Part shown: piece after piece, positions 45,226 through 59,084 of the stretch
Numbering within the stretch: position 1 is the stretch's first letter
Layout: each line of letters begins with the position of its first letter
Origin: Zeugodacus cucurbitae
Lineage: Eukaryota > Arthropoda > Insecta > Diptera > Tephritidae
NCBI RefSeq assembly: GCF_028554725.1
Contig: NC_071667.1
Span: 49,655,501 to 49,719,500 of the forward strand
Direction of reading: 5' to 3'
DNA: 64,000 nt
Notes under the pieces: generated by a model
The model's input: the letters and a program-made list of their open reading frames with translations, nothing else
Told to the model about the DNA's origin: nothing
Database searches by the model: none
Program-made: the position numbers and the translations under genes

Positions 45226-48200
45226 CTTCAGTTCATTGATGTTATTGCAAAGAACATTCTTGTGATTAGAAATTATTGCAATTACTTTTAAAGTAATAAA
45301 AGTATTATGCTTGTTTATTCGATTATTCACTTCGAGTTTTTCCAGTTTATGGATTTTGTCATAATATTTATATCTTCATTACAAAGGAGTTCTTCGATGC
45401 TGCTTTCAAGTAAGACAAATATTCTGTAATCATGTTTTCCTACCATGTGAACTTCCGATAATAAACTACACTATAAAGTCCGTAAAGCTCTTGTTATGTA
45501 TCTATTGAATAATCGGTACATATACTCTTAATTATGGTGAGAACTTCGATATTTAAAATATATGACAGTAGTCTTCCATTCTTTCGCTCCTACATTGAAA
45601 TCTCATCAGCCTTGAACAACTTACCATATTAATGAGTAGTTCTTGAGAAATTAGCTAAGTAGTTGAAGAGGCCTACTGAAATTTACTCATTAATATGAAG
45701 TCAAGTGTGAAAAAGTAGCCTTAGAAATAATTAGTCCAAAAAGGTTGAACGGAGCATTTCATAAAGTATTAAAACTTTGCCTATTTTATTAAATATCTGA
45801 CCCTTGTAATGACTCAAAATTTGGTTAATGATTCATATTTCCAAAATTCATAATTAGCAATAAAGTTTGTGCTACTGAAAACGGTTTATGATTATTTTTT
45901 ATAAGCAACTAAAATACACACATACACATTCAGACAGAGCACAATTAAAATGAAAATTATCTCTTTGTATGGTACGAAAGCCGGTTTATCGCTGAGCTCC
46001 TAAAACTTTGTATAATTCCAAGCTGTATGACAAGCAAATTCTTTAACGAATGTGGCCGTCATCAACACGGCAGTACACCCAAACAACGCAGTGAAGATTG
46101 TGGAAATTAACGCACAGACGCCACCGCAGCCGCACACACACACACACACGCGCAAAGTTAGTTATAACGGTAAAGGGAAATATTCGGTTTTCACATTGCA
46201 CAATACGTCGCTGACAACTTCTGACCACCAGCAACAATAGACAACCGCCAACCAGCAGCAGCGCCACACAATCTCCACCAGTGTGGCTATCAAACGCATT
46301 ACGCTTGCTACTCAACGCTTGCCGCACTTGTTGGCAATTATTTTAAATTACGCTCAGCAAATGCGTTGCAGTGGCACTTCAGATTCATTACATTGTTGGA
46401 CACACACACAGACTTCATAGGCTTCAACACGCACACACATGCACTCCTGCTCATTTGGATTTTGATGGAAAGCGCTGATGGTGAGCTTGCCAGCGAAAAT
46501 AAAACTGATTTGAATTTCGAGAAGAGTCGTCAAAAACAAAATATAGACAAAAAAGCCATTTTAAGAAACAAAAAAATTAAAAATAAAATTATAAATCTGC
46601 GCTGACAGAAAATCTGCTTTAGGGGCATAAAATTGAGATGGGTAACTTGTAGAATTGCATGCATCATAATGTTTTTTTGCGGTGTTGAAGCCCGCAGGCG
46701 CAGTCCAGACGACCATGGTGTTGCTTCCCTGCCGGAAGTTAACTGGATAGATCCAGTTTTAGTTTTCCAACTGGACTGAGAATTATTAATGTAAGTGAAG
46801 ATTTTTGATTTTTAGAGCACTTTTCACAATCCAGTGGATACAATTCTGGAACATGAATTAGGAATGCCTCAACAGATACTTCTGCCTTCGAAATTTCATG
46901 AAGTGGAAAAAAGTCTTGGAATTGAAATAGATTAAATCAGCGTTGTATAGTACAAGGCGTTCAGATCTATCGGTTTAAATGATCAAATTCCCACATATCA
47001 TTTTATCGTGGACAAGTTGCATTCAGTTCCAATTTCATACCTTTTAGGGTGCACTTCCTAAATCCATTATAATCAAATGATCAGTATCCCATGAAAAACC
47101 ATCCGTCATTTTCTTTCCTTAGAGTTTCCTCGGACTAATTTTGACCAACAGTCTATTTGGTTTTCTTTCCGGCACTTTTACGTAAATCAATGATTTATCA
47201 GCTGGGAATTAGTTTATTTATCAGTATTTTCTAACAACAGCCGGTTTGAAGATTATCTTTCTAAAACCTTAAGAAGCTTCTCATTTCTTCGAATTTCAAG
47301 CACAGCTCTGAAATTTTTTAGCGCTTCGAATTAATTGAAAACTGCAGAAAACTAATTCAAAGATCACCATTAAAACTACCATTTGCTCTCACCAGTTAGT
47401 CCATCGACTATAAAATTTCCTGCCGAGTCAGTATAGATTGAAGAAACGTCAAACGGGCTACCGTCGCTGTTGCAAGACATCGGCCGCAAAGGTGATGCGC
47501 AACCAAATGGTCGCCACAAATCGCCGAAAGGCCGCTGACCATCGCCCGCTTGCCGGTAGCTGCTTTAGGCCACGTCATACGTACGTATGTACGTCTACGT
47601 TGGATTGCGTTATAATTGTTGTTGTTATTGTTATTATTATTTGTTGGTCACTGATTACTGTGCCGTTGTCGTGTTGTCGTGGCAGCAGTGCACCGTTACC
47701 CGCTGCGCGAATGTTGAAATGCAAAATTATGCTGATTTCGTATTTGCAATTATTGCTTAGCATCTTGCTTTGTTGCATGCTATGTAGACACCGCCAGATA
47801 CCGTCATAGTTGTCGTATGCGGTGAAACAAAGTCTCTTCAGATTCTCTCGATTGCCAGCTTGAAAGCTTATTTGTTATTCATCTGTGTGTGAAGGGGTCT
47901 TTTATGTGTGTATGTGTGTAATGTTGCCACACGCGTATAAATGTTGAATTGCACTTTTTTGTTAGTTGCAACTCGCAATTTGCAACGCTCTTGGTTCAAG
48001 AATAACATCATACGTGTATACTATGCTATTTGTGGGTTATACGACTTTATTACGCAATGAGTGCAAAGTGCACCTGCGGACTAAATATTTAAGCAAACGT
48101 TCTTCCATTTACTAGTATTTATTATGGAAAAATTTAAAATTTTAAAAGTTTCAGTTCAGATTAGATTTTATTGAAATGGTTCTTCAAATGTAAGTAAAAA

Positions 48201-51200
48201 AAGATAAGTTTGTTTGGAACTAAACGTTTTATCGTTTCCAGGTTTTTAAAGTAATCAATGTACATATCTACAACTCTGGTAATTGGTAAAAACGGCCTCT
48301 TTTTGTATGTTCTTGTAGGGTATGCTCTAATTTTTTTGACACCATTTTATAACACTTAGTAACAGCGATTACCAATTTCTACCATACTTAATTAAAAATA
48401 ACATTAGAAACAAAAGATATTTCATTATCTTCTTTTGGGATCGACAAATTCTTGTAATGGCAACAAACGATAGGATAATTGATCTTTGTTAATATTGGTC
48501 AGCCTCGGTATGATCCAGAGTTGTATAAAGTACTATGTGATATCACAGATACAAGGGCAGTCTCTTTGATCTATAAAATTTCAACGGAGGCGTTCCTTTG
48601 TTTTTTTATTAGCCACGCCGAGAAGCCTTCGCCTACTTCGGAAGATATAAGAAGATATATATATACCTAATATAATATATTGGAGAGTTGTCGATGAGAT
48701 CGGTACCGCGTTTAATCTCCCAGGAAAACTGCGGTGTTTCACGCTGTTCGAGCATAATCCGAAGCAATTTCTGTGTGGTTTGAGACCGTCGACGGAACAT
48801 GAATTCACTAGTATACAGTCGAAAGAGAGAACTTAACCGGTGCACATGCTCCGAAGAAGGTGCCTAATTTATCGGATGGTGGACAGATCGGTGAAGTTTC
48901 TTCAGATTTTTTCCGTGGAATTTTATTTTCAAACTTTGAGTTGGATGAAAGGGTTATCGTTACCATAGGGATCTTTAAATACTATTCAGACCTTCTGAAA
49001 ATCAGCATCATGGAAGTACATTAGTATATTGAGAAATGATTTTTTTTTTCAAAAAGTGTGTTTTAATTTTGTAGCCTATGTATTTGTCAAACCGAACACT
49101 TCGGCACTGTTGGGAAAAAAGTTGTTTTAAGCGAATATTTGCTTTATTGCTCTAAATTGTCGTTCGTTCCAGTATTCAATAATCCGTGTTACCTGTTCCT
49201 ACTTATAGTTTCATTTCATGGAATAAAATTCGGTAAATGATGTAATAACACATTTGTATTTTAAATTAATTAAATTAATTTTAAATGTTCAAGATAAAAT
49301 AATATTCCAATTTGTTTTTCGTATAAGGATTAAACTTCAAGCTACCTAATTGATATGTCGAAAGGATGTTTTTTGAGATTATGGGATACAAAATAGGGAC
49401 TAATCTTCCCATTCCGTTTGATTCAGACATAATATTGTTAATTATTGAGCGACATTCATAATCGATTGTTACTATAAATGGTTCGTTCAGAAGAACTAAA
49501 CCACTCTGCTGGAATTTCAAATCGTGAAGATGTCAACTGTGATCGGCTGCTGATCTGATAAAGATCAAGCGGAAAGATCAAATATCTATTGAACAAGAAG
49601 TCGAAATACCGGAACTGAGAGATGTTAATAATATCTCGGCAATTGATTTTTGTGTTACGCTGCATAACCCTCTCCTTTATCTCTCCTCCTAAAGTTGATC
49701 ATCTATAAATATTATAAATAAATTGTACAAATGTAGAAATATAGCACTATATAATGTGAGTGACTCCGCCACTGCAAATTATTATGCAACTAGGAGGAAT
49801 TGGACTGATATCACCACGCGGATGCCGTTTTGATTTTGCCGTTTGGTAAGTTGTTGTATTCGTTGTCGTTGGTTTTGTGAAAGGATGCTTGTAATGTGAC
49901 CATGTTTATGTCATAAGTAATAAACACCAACGTTACAAAAACGGCCAGATTTCATGCAATGACCGTAATGGCAGTTGATGCGAAATGAAATTGCAGAAGG
50001 CCATTTATTGCAATGTGAAGACGCATCGCCGATTAATCGAAGCAGATGCAAAAATGGCAAAGGCGAATGAAATAAATAAATATAAATTATAAAGATACAC
50101 ACAGTGTGTATGTGTGTTTGAACATTTTTCATGCACACACATACATTCATATACATTGTGTTAAGTATTTGCCTCGGACAAGTTGAACTCGGTTGCAACA
50201 TGACACCAGTGGCACAGGTAGCTGCAATGTATGTTTGGGATTATGTAATATTGGCTGAAAGTCGTTGTGGGGGCTAATCACTGATAAAAAATCAAATGAA
50301 GAGGATTCAACAATTTACACATATCTACATTCACTTACATAAGCCCATATGCAGCTTATGCCGCATCAACAAAAAAGATGAAGATGGCTACTGCAATGGC
50401 ACATTGCATAAATCACATCGAATTTACACAGGAAAAACAAATGACATAACAAGAACCGTTGAACGAGCAAAAAACAGAAAAAAAGGATAAGCGATTAGCT
50501 AATGAGTCATTTGCATGCCGGCCGCTTGCAACAAGGAATAGTAAATGCTTCACTGGCAGGCTGCTAATGCTCACCATTACCACAGTAGTGGGATCATGAT
50601 TCGCAATTACGTACATATGTATAAGTGTATAGTGTTCAAATGCATTTTATTACTTTATTACGCGTGCTTATATAATTGCTGCGTTTAGCAAATGAGCAGT
50701 TAATCCTTTCACTAAATATTTAAGCAATATGCAACATGCATTCGCACTTAGTAAAGTTTAATTTTTTTATCTTAAAGCAAATCAACTTTCATTTTCGAAT
50801 AATTAACTGTGTACAACAATCATATATACAGACAGACATATACATATTTATACACTTACATGTATACGCACGATGTCCGAAGAGATTTAAATCTCACTGA
50901 ACTGAAATGTGACACTTTTGACAGTCAACAAAAAAATTGACAAATAAACCGTAGGATTTAGGGCTACCATCAAGCCTACCTGTCAGCCAGTGTTGCTTGT
51001 CATTAAGTGACTACATTGATTTTCTCGCTGGAAAAAGGTAGCGACTCACAAATTATAGCACACATTCACAAAATATAATAAATATCATGATTTATATCCG
51101 AGAAAGGGCTGTAGGAAATATTCAGGCTTTGTAAATACCGAAAAACATCAGTAAAGCGCTCCAGCTAGTTTTCCGCGTTACTACTGGTAACGTAAACTCT

Positions 51201-52219
51201 CGTCAATTTGTTATCATCCATCACCATCACCATTAAAATCCCTAAAAAGCCCTAACCGTGCACAACAACTAAACTTTCTCTTTAGGCAGTTTGTAATAAA
51301 ATTAAGCATTTTTATAGGCTTGCGGAAATAAGGAATCAAAAAACTGTATTTGGAAATCTCGTTTAATACTTACTGGGTTAGTATACCACATACTCATATA
51401 CATATATATCTCATATACATATATACCCATATATTTACCATATAATATCTCTTGACGGTTACCTGTTGCCTACGTTGACCTTAATGTGCACCACTCTGGG
51501 CGATTGAGCTTGTCATTCGTTGACACATTCACCAGACAATATTACGCTCGCTCACATTTTGGTTACAGTAAATCAAAATAACATCTCTTCATGTTAACGC
51601 CTAAATTGCTGGTAAGGTGATCAATTATCATATCATGAAGCCTTTACCTTTGGACACATTTAACGAGTGTACTTTTATGAACGTATTATTTATTGGATTA
51701 CAAGGCTGATATTATTTTGGAGATTAAGTCGCTTTTTAATTTTTCGATTTAATGAGTAACGTGCCGGGTATATAATAAATATTTTTGTAAATAATTGGTC
51801 TACTTTGTGGTACCACTTAAGTAATGTCCAAAAGGATTGGTATGTTGATACATTTTATCTTATTATTTGTTTGAAATAAAGAGGACTGTTATCTATCTCT
51901 AAAACCGGTTACGAAAATCGAGTATTGCTGATGGACCCTACTAAGACCGACGACCTTATATCACAGGTGCTAACCACATTAGTTCTCATTTCATAGATAT
52001 TTCTAAACAAAAATCTGGAATTAAATACACAAATTGCACCTGATGCTACCATTTTGAAAAAAGCTTTCGAATTGGCTTCATTTGACAATAGATAGTTGTA
52101 GGATACACTTCTATACGTATGTGTTGATCCAAGACGAAATGCGGTATTTTGTATATCCTGTGATCCTTGAGTGTTTGAAGTTGGTAAAGATAACAACGAC
52201 AATCATTTCTCTTAAAATA
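45226..52219. other. Long gene-free stretch
   Basis: About 7 kb without a supported gene. It contains a CA run at about 46132-46149 and a GTT/ATT-rich run at 47615-47645. A GC-richer patch (47440-47810) has overlapping frames on both strands without motifs. No transposon ends were recognised. Confidence 0.45.
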
Positions 52220-53394
52220 TAAGTTTAATTTCGCGGCTATGTATAAAGCGCTACAGAACTCATATCTGGCAATACTATACAGCTTTAAAATGTCTTGAAA
52301 TAACGTACAAAACGACGCTATGCCTGATTAGTTTGGATATTGCGTTCAACAGTTATAGACGTCTAAACATGGAGTTCACTCACACCGAAATTCGCTCTCT
52401 TTTAACATTTTCCTTCGTTAAAGGCAAATCCGCTAGAGAAACGTTCCGTGAGATTAATGGTGTTTTGGGGGATGGTACTAAATCACTTCGAACTGCGGAG
52501 AAATGGTTTCGACGATTCAGAGCGGGGGAAAACGACACCATGGATAAGCCAGCCGGAGGAAGACCTGTGACGACGAATACCATACGGCATGAGTCATCTC
52601 CTGACATCGCCCAGGAAATGGGAGTTAGTCACCAGACTATTTTAAACCATCTGCAGAAGGCTGAATACACAAAAAAGCTTGATGTTTGGGTGCCGCATGA
52701 TTTGACGCAAAAAAACCTTCTGGACCGAATCAACGCCTGCGATATGCTGTTGAAACGGAACGAACTCGACCCATTTTTGAAGCGGATGGTGACTGGCGAC
52801 GAAAAATGGATCACATATGACAATATAAGCGAAAACGCTCGTGGTCGAAGGCCGGTGAATCGTCCCAAACAGTGGCCAAGCCGGGATTGATGGCCGGGAA
52901 AGTTTTGCTGTGTGTTTGGTGGAATCGAAAGGGAATCATCCACTATGAGCTGCCCCATATGGCCAGGCGCTTAATTCTACCATCTACTGCGAAAAATTGG
53001 ACCACTTCAAGCAGGCGATCGACCAGAAGCGTCCGGAATTGGCCAACAGGAAGCGTGTAGTGTTCCACCAGTACAACGGATGGGAGGTTTTATCGCATCC
53101 ACCATATAGCTCGGACATAGCGCCAAGTGATTACCACCTGTTCCTATCCATGGCGAACGCCCTTGGTGGTGTAAAGTTGAACTTAAAAGAGGCTTGTGAA
53201 AAGTGGCTGTCCGAGTTCTTCGCAAATAATGAGTAGGGCTTCTACGAGGGGGATATTATGAAGTTGCCGTCTAGATGGAAACAGATTATAGAACGAAACG
53301 GCGCATAATTGAACTAAATCCGATCACTGTAACATTTTTTATAAAGCATTGAATAAAGAGCAAAAAAGCGGAAGGGAGATATTTGCCAACTTAA
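52220..53394 (+). mobile_element. Mariner transposon, degenerate
   Basis: The right end, read inward on the minus strand from 53394, is TTAAGTTGGCAAATATCTCC, which has the GTTGGCAA core of mariner inverted repeats, followed by TA at 53395-53396. The left inverted repeat is not recognisable; the left coordinate is only the region where mariner-like leader sequence seems to begin. The body encodes a broken mariner transposase. Confidence 0.75.
52369..53308 (+). pseudogene. Mariner transposase (DD34D family) pseudogene
   Basis: The product would be the DNA-cutting transposase of a mariner element. From the ATG at 52369 (MEFTHTEIRSLLTFSFVKG) come the helix-turn-helix region, the WVPHDL linker and the first catalytic block MVTGDEKW (Asp codon 52798-52800). 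About 25 nt later a 1-nt loss near 52826 breaks the frame. The second block, normally HQDN, reads HQYN (codon 53072-53074), so the catalytic aspartate is lost, and roughly 20 codons after it are missing. The third block APSDYHLF is intact. The frame ends at TAA 53306-53308. The start within the longer upstream frame (52333) is chosen because it matches known mariner N-termini. Confidence 0.88.
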
Positions 53395-53396
53395 TA

Positions 53397-56324
53397 TTAC
53401 AAGACTTCATTAATTTAAAAAATGGAAAGCGCTTAGTTACAAATTCTACAAAAAAATTTGCACTGCAAAATGCAACATTTTCGATATTCAATTAGGAATG
53501 TCCAAAAGAAGCGAAGTTTACGTATTTATAAGTGCAGAGCGGGTTTATATAAACGGGTTTATCTTGCTCACTACACAAAAGGGAGCAAATGCCTTAAAAA
53601 GCAGCAACATTTTATTTTATTTCTTACCACCAAAATGTTTGCAAGAAATAGCACTAAATTGAAAATGTGACTAAGCAAATGCAATCGCCAGCTGTGGCAG
53701 CTGCTGCTAAACGCTTATAGCTGCATCAGAGCCAATACAAATGCTAACCTTGTAGACCTTGCAGTGCCAACTTGAGTGCTGTTGCATGTGGCAAACATTA
53801 ATACAACAGCAACAACAACAACAGTAAATGCTACAACAAAAAGTAAGAAATGCCAGCAAGCAGTGTGATTGCAATGTCGTGGACACGTTGTCTGGCACTT
53901 TGCAAATGCTTTGCTTTGGCCGGCGTTGTGTTGCACTCTTTTCGGTTAAATTTGCAATTTTTGGCACTCTTCCGTATTCACGTCGCAAACGCAAAAAAAA
54001 GCGAAAAGAAAATACACAAAATACCACTTGAGGCGAGTCGAGGCAGCAATTGAAGGTTTCAGGATATTTTTAAACAATCGAAAACTATATGTACATACGA
54101 GTATAAGCACACACGCGAGATTTCTGATTTCGCCTTTTCAGCATTTTTTTAGTTTCAGCAACAATTTTTGTTGCTATGTAATTTTCAATTGAGTCAATGT
54201 AAACGAATAGGAAATGCGCTTACAATACTGCATTGGCCTGCATTAGCGGAGGAAAACGTGCAGACGTGCAACATGACCAAGACATTCGCCATTTAGCGGG
54301 CCATCCAGCCAGCCAGCGAAGGTACCGATCTGCTTGTCGTCCAAAGGCAAAAGGCAATCAAAGGCGCTTGGCTGCTTGTGAACCTACGGTGCAGCGACAA
54401 AATTCGGCAACATAGTTAGCAATTTTAAATGGGTTAGACAGTGATTTGATTTCTTCCTTATTCGATTTTTATACAACCGCTCATCGAGTCGGCGACGCCA
54501 GCTGACTTAGACGGCTTAGCGTTGTTTGGTTTCCTGATGACGTTATTTGCAACAAGCGCATACATATGGGCAACACTGCGGCATTGCAGAGGAAGCGCTT
54601 TATTTGCACAGCTGCTTCGCTGGAACTTGCGCATTATGCAATCGATGAGGCAACAGCAGGCGGACCCAATAAGGTGGGGGTGGCCAGGCAAGGCGGGCGC
54701 GCGGGAGCTGTTGTTGCGCGAATGCGCCGAAGAGACCAGCGTCAACTGGACGTGGATAATGTTGCGCTGTTGTTTCTTTTTTGTTGTTGTCATGGCGATT
54801 ATTTTTGTGACTCAAGCCCAGTCTCACATTTGTCTTCCTGTCTTTGCGCGCATTTGCATGTTGCACACGCTAGTACTAATTGCTGCAACGCGCTCACATG
54901 TTGCTCAAAAGATATCTAATTAGACTTGTACCGAAAAGCTAACGGCCTGGTCGTCTGTCACTCACAGTGCCATTGCGGTTTCGCGCTTACCGCCGGGTGC
55001 GTGCGTATGTGGGTGGCGCGTGCGTGTGAATACGCCCAAATGGCTTTTCGCCAACGTATCTTCAACAAGTGCGCAGCACCTACACTCCCGAGTACAGTTG
55101 TACTTATGGCTGTAAATAGGAGTATTGAATGCCGAGCTACCAACGCAAACCGCATTCGCATTAGCGTTGGCAATGGCTGTACGGCAGCGACTGCGGCCTT
55201 TAGGCTTACGCGATGTGACGAAGATCCACTCTTGCCGCTCCCATGTTTGTGGGAGGACAAATTGTCGGGTATTTATGTGCCGGCTGAGTGTGTTGACTTC
55301 CCGAAGTGCAACCACAATACTAATGGGTCTGGCTGCCATATGACGTGGGTGTCATTTTGACTGTCACAAAAGTAATTCAGTATCCATCGACAAAGGGACA
55401 GGCGGAAAGAGGAGAGAGTTCATTTAACTTGTATATTAAGTATACATTCCTTTTCAGCTCGGTGATCTTTAATATCTGACCTACAGAGTACGTTCAACAT
55501 AAAAGATAACCTACAAATATTACGACCCACTATTGCGCTTTAATTCACGGTACAAATGAGTGTGTTTAGGTAAATGAAAGTTATGCATTTTATTCTATAC
55601 GCTCACATGGCCCGATTTAGCCCATTTTTTAAATGAAACCTAAGGATGTCCGGAGAATTTGTTCTGTCAAATATAATTTAAATGGGTCGAGCATATGCTC
55701 AGAGTTATTTGTGCTACGCCTTTTGTCCAATTTAGAACTAATTCATGAATAAGCTTACAGTATTATCGTTAACCTGCGCCTGATTTAATGTTTCTGACGT
55801 TCTTCGTTCGGATGTTACCTAAATTTTTAATGGAAAGGTGTCCGTTTTATCTTTTTTTGACGACAATTAATGTTACCAGTAGATGTAGTTGATTCAACTC
55901 TGGAAGTTTGAGAGATATAGTTGAACTTCCATAACTCGAAGCTGGCTAGGTCATGCTAGGTCAAAACCGCGTAAGCGTTGTCTATTACAGTCAAGAAGAA
56001 TAACAAGTTTGATCGAGAAAATGGAACAGATAGAAGTTAGGCTTAAATAATGGAATTCATCCTTAAAACTTCAGCTTTTTGGAGAGAAGAAAAGAATTTT
56101 AATTGTAAACTCTATTCACTGAAGTTTTTGAACCTTGATATCAATAAGTACTAAGAGAAACTCTCTGGTTGAGATACCAACACAGTTTTTCATGCTCTCT
56201 TCAAAATTTAAAACCACAACCACCGCAAAGTTGATTTAGAAATGTAATTTACCATCACCGGAAGACCGGTTTACAAAATTTCATCACGTTTACAAATCTT
56301 GAACTTTATTTCGAAAATTCATGT
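53397..56324. other. Stretch without a supported gene, including a GC-rich frame-dense patch
   Basis: Between 54200 and 55380 the DNA is GC-richer and shows overlapping open frames of 70-144 codons on both strands (for example 54522-54923 and 54926-55360, plus). None has a domain, signal peptide or splice context, and frames on both strands are equally long, so I do not call them. A solo pogo-like MITE terminus lies at about 55918-55943, and an R-like phrase (TTTCTGACGTTCTTCGTT) at about 55790-55808. Confidence 0.45.
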
Positions 56325-56845
56325 TCTGTAAAGGATGTGTTCGTCGCGCGTTTCGCTCAACTTATGGTCAACTTAATCGGCCTACTGAGCATACTATTCG
56401 CAACAGCATCACCTATCTTGAGACCCAGTATTCATTATTGGATAATATTCGACCGAATAGACCACGTCCAGCACGAAGTGAAAAAAATGTGGCGTCCGTA
56501 GCTGAGAGTGTAGACGAAGACCATGGAGAGTCGATTGGCCGGCACTCGCTGCAACTCGGACTGACGTATGGAGCGAAAGCGTAATCCTGTTCAGCGCTGA
56601 CGCCCATTTCTCGCTAATTGGGCATGTAAACGCAAAATTGTCTATTTTGTCAGGAACAGAAACCCGAAGAGATTCCAGAGCTGCCATTTCATCCAGAAAA
56701 AAAAAACGGTTTGGTATAGTTTGTGGGCCGGTGGAGTCATCGGTCCATGTTTAAGAACGGTAAGAACGTAACCGTCAATGGCGATCGTGAGCGCGCCATA
56801 ATGATCGACTATTTTCATTTTAGGAATCCCGAAATGGATCAACTT
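56325..56845 (+). pseudogene. IS630/Tc1/mariner-superfamily transposase relic
   Basis: From 56325 the frame reads CKGCVRRAFRSTYGQLNRPTEHTIRNSIT, which matches the N-terminal helix-turn-helix of a common insect transposase (the AFRSTYG/NRPTE type). It continues through ...GESIGRHSLQLGL to a stop at 56584. After frame changes, pieces resembling ELPFHPEKKT, VWYSLWAGGVIGP and NVTVNGDRERAIMID follow to about 56845. The catalytic-core Asp blocks (DEAHF, QQDGA) are absent. No inverted ends were found. Confidence 0.75.
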
Positions 56846-56974
56846 TTACATACATACATATGTTGGCATTACGGCCATTCATATATGTACATACATTCGT
56901 ATTTGTAAGACAGCAATGTAGTATAAGCTTTCGAGAAGGAACAAATCCCCAACTGAATACTTATTTATTTATTA

Positions 56975-57425
56975 TGGGCCTAATCATTGAATCCGCAGCG
57001 AATTCGATTTTGATACGATAAAGATTTTCGATCGAAAATGTTCATGCAATCATTGATTCCGTCGATAAACTGCTTTACCACAAAGTGAGAACCTAAAACT
57101 GTTTTATCGACAAATTTATTTAAAACATGATTTAGTCCGTCATCCGTAATTGTTTACATAAAATCTTCCAAATGATTTATTTCTTTTACATTTCCGCAAC
57201 TCATTCACCAACGGATAGATTTCGAGCAAAATTTTCGATTTTGCGGATTCAATGATTTCGTAAATAGCGACATCTATTAGCAGCGGAATGTATTTTTTCG
57301 AATCGGTAAGTGAGTTCAATGTGATCGTAAATTTTATTTTCGATACGGATTCAATGATTCCGACGTAAAATTTTTCGATCGAATCGAACCATTTTTCGAT
57401 CGAAACGATGTTCAAGGTCACGCAC
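56975..57425. repeat. Cluster of inverted 14-mers and TTTCGATCGAAA palindromes
   Basis: The exact 14-mer AATCATTGAATCCG occurs at 56982-56995, and its complement CGGATTCAATGATT at 57244-57257 and 57346-57359. A one-mismatch copy, AATCATTGATTCCG, is at 57048-57061. TTTCGATCGAAA-type palindromes fall near 57027-57038, 57372-57383 and 57393-57404. The arrangement resembles the subterminal motif architecture of a DNA transposon, but no ends or target duplication could be fixed. I do not recognise the family. Confidence 0.6.
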
Positions 57426-59084
57426 TAGTCTACTAAAGGCGTTAATTTTTCGGGTACAGCTGCAAATTTTAACTTTATATTTTTCCATTTAAAGTAACAA
57501 CAACAGCAACAGAAACAGTTTATATAAACAGACCAAAATTTCATGAGAAATATTTACTTGGAAATAAATTCGTAGCACTTTCTCTTGCGAAAAAGTGTGT
57601 AAATAAAATGCAGAAAATGCAATGCAATGTCAGAGTGGGTGTTAAGGGACCAGCAAAACAGCAGGAATATCAGCAGGTTCATGCAACATTTACCATACGC
57701 TACACGCAGCGATACGAGTGGGAAATGGTGCAGAATGAGAAATATATATATGTATATAAGATTGTTTGTATGCAAAGCGCTTGAGACATCAATGGCATTC
57801 TCGTTGGTTGCCAAACTGCTGAACTCGGTGTTGTCAGTTTTGGTATGCAGATGCTGCACAATTGAAGTATATACATGTGTACATATGTATATGTTAATCC
57901 GCACAAAATATAAGTTTATGTGTGTGTAAATATGTATGTATGTATAAGTTCAAGAAAACCAATTGTGGCAAATACATATATATCGAGCTACTCTGCCCGG
58001 CGCATGCAAATAACAATAAAAGCAACCAAAAGAATAACAACAAAGTAAGCAAATAAAATCAGCAGTTGCAGCAACAACAATCGTTTGTGGGTTTTTGTCA
58101 CACAAGTGAATGAAGCAAATACTGCACATACATACACATACATACACATGTACATATATGCAAATATGTATATTTCTTCGATTATAATTTTTTATTAATT
58201 TCTCCCCTTTGTCACCGGTTCGTCGACTTGCAGCATCCACACACAGTTAGTTGGCTTAATTTTATGCTCAATTGCGGTAATAAAAGCGAAGTGAATACAT
58301 TTAAAAGCAATTAGCAATGAAATTGCGCACAACAAGCGCGCTGAGACAAAAAAAAAAACCAATGCAAGCAATACAGAAGAGGCAAATGTCTTTAACTGCC
58401 ACCGATTTGGTGCGCAAAAATTGCAGCAAATATTTGTTGTGTGTGTGTGTGTGTTTGCAATGCGACCGCTGGCGATGAGAAGTTCAGTATATAGGAAATC
58501 CCACAGCGGAACTAACGGCCCTTCGCGAATCAACGCAATAAATATTGCAACTGTTGCAGAGCTTGTTGCATTCCAGTTCGCTTTACAACTTGCAATGTTT
58601 TTGTTTTCCATACGTTGTCTTTTGTTTTCGCCTTGTTTGTCATAAATGCGCTAATATATGCGTTGCTGTGTTGGATAATCGTGACGCTCGTAAAACAAAT
58701 GGGAGCCGCATTTAGAAAGGTGGTGTATTGCAATGGAAAAATTACATATTTGCTCAATGGTTTTAATGGAATGAGGTGAGAAATTGCAACAAAAGCAACA
58801 TATTTAACAGAGTAGATAGTAATATAGTGGGTTATGTTGTTATTGCTGTAATTCATGTTAGATGAGTTCCAAACAGTGTTGCCAGAATGATAAGATGTGA
58901 TAGCAAACATCGGATAATAAATATAAAATTTGCAGGATATTGGAAGCAGTGTATGAGGGTGCTCCAATAAGTTTTTAGATTCCAAAAAAATTAAAATTTT
59001 GCAATAATTACGATTTATTTCTCCACATAGTCTAATATTATTCAATACCCTTGACCCGCGATACTCCAATACGTGTATACCCAT
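57426..59084. other. Gene-free stretch with TG/CA runs
   Basis: AT-rich DNA with a TG run at about 58438-58454 and CATACATA-type sequence near 58125-58150. No gene is supported. Confidence 0.45.

Noticed and set aside
54522..55360. Open frames of 133 and 144 codons in the GC-rich patch
   Set aside because: Comparable frames exist on the opposite strand over the same DNA, and none shows a domain, signal peptide or splice context.
58950..58985. GAGGGTGCTCCAATAAG as a mariner terminus
   Set aside because: There is no inverted partner or transposase piece around it; it may be a solo end but cannot be supported.
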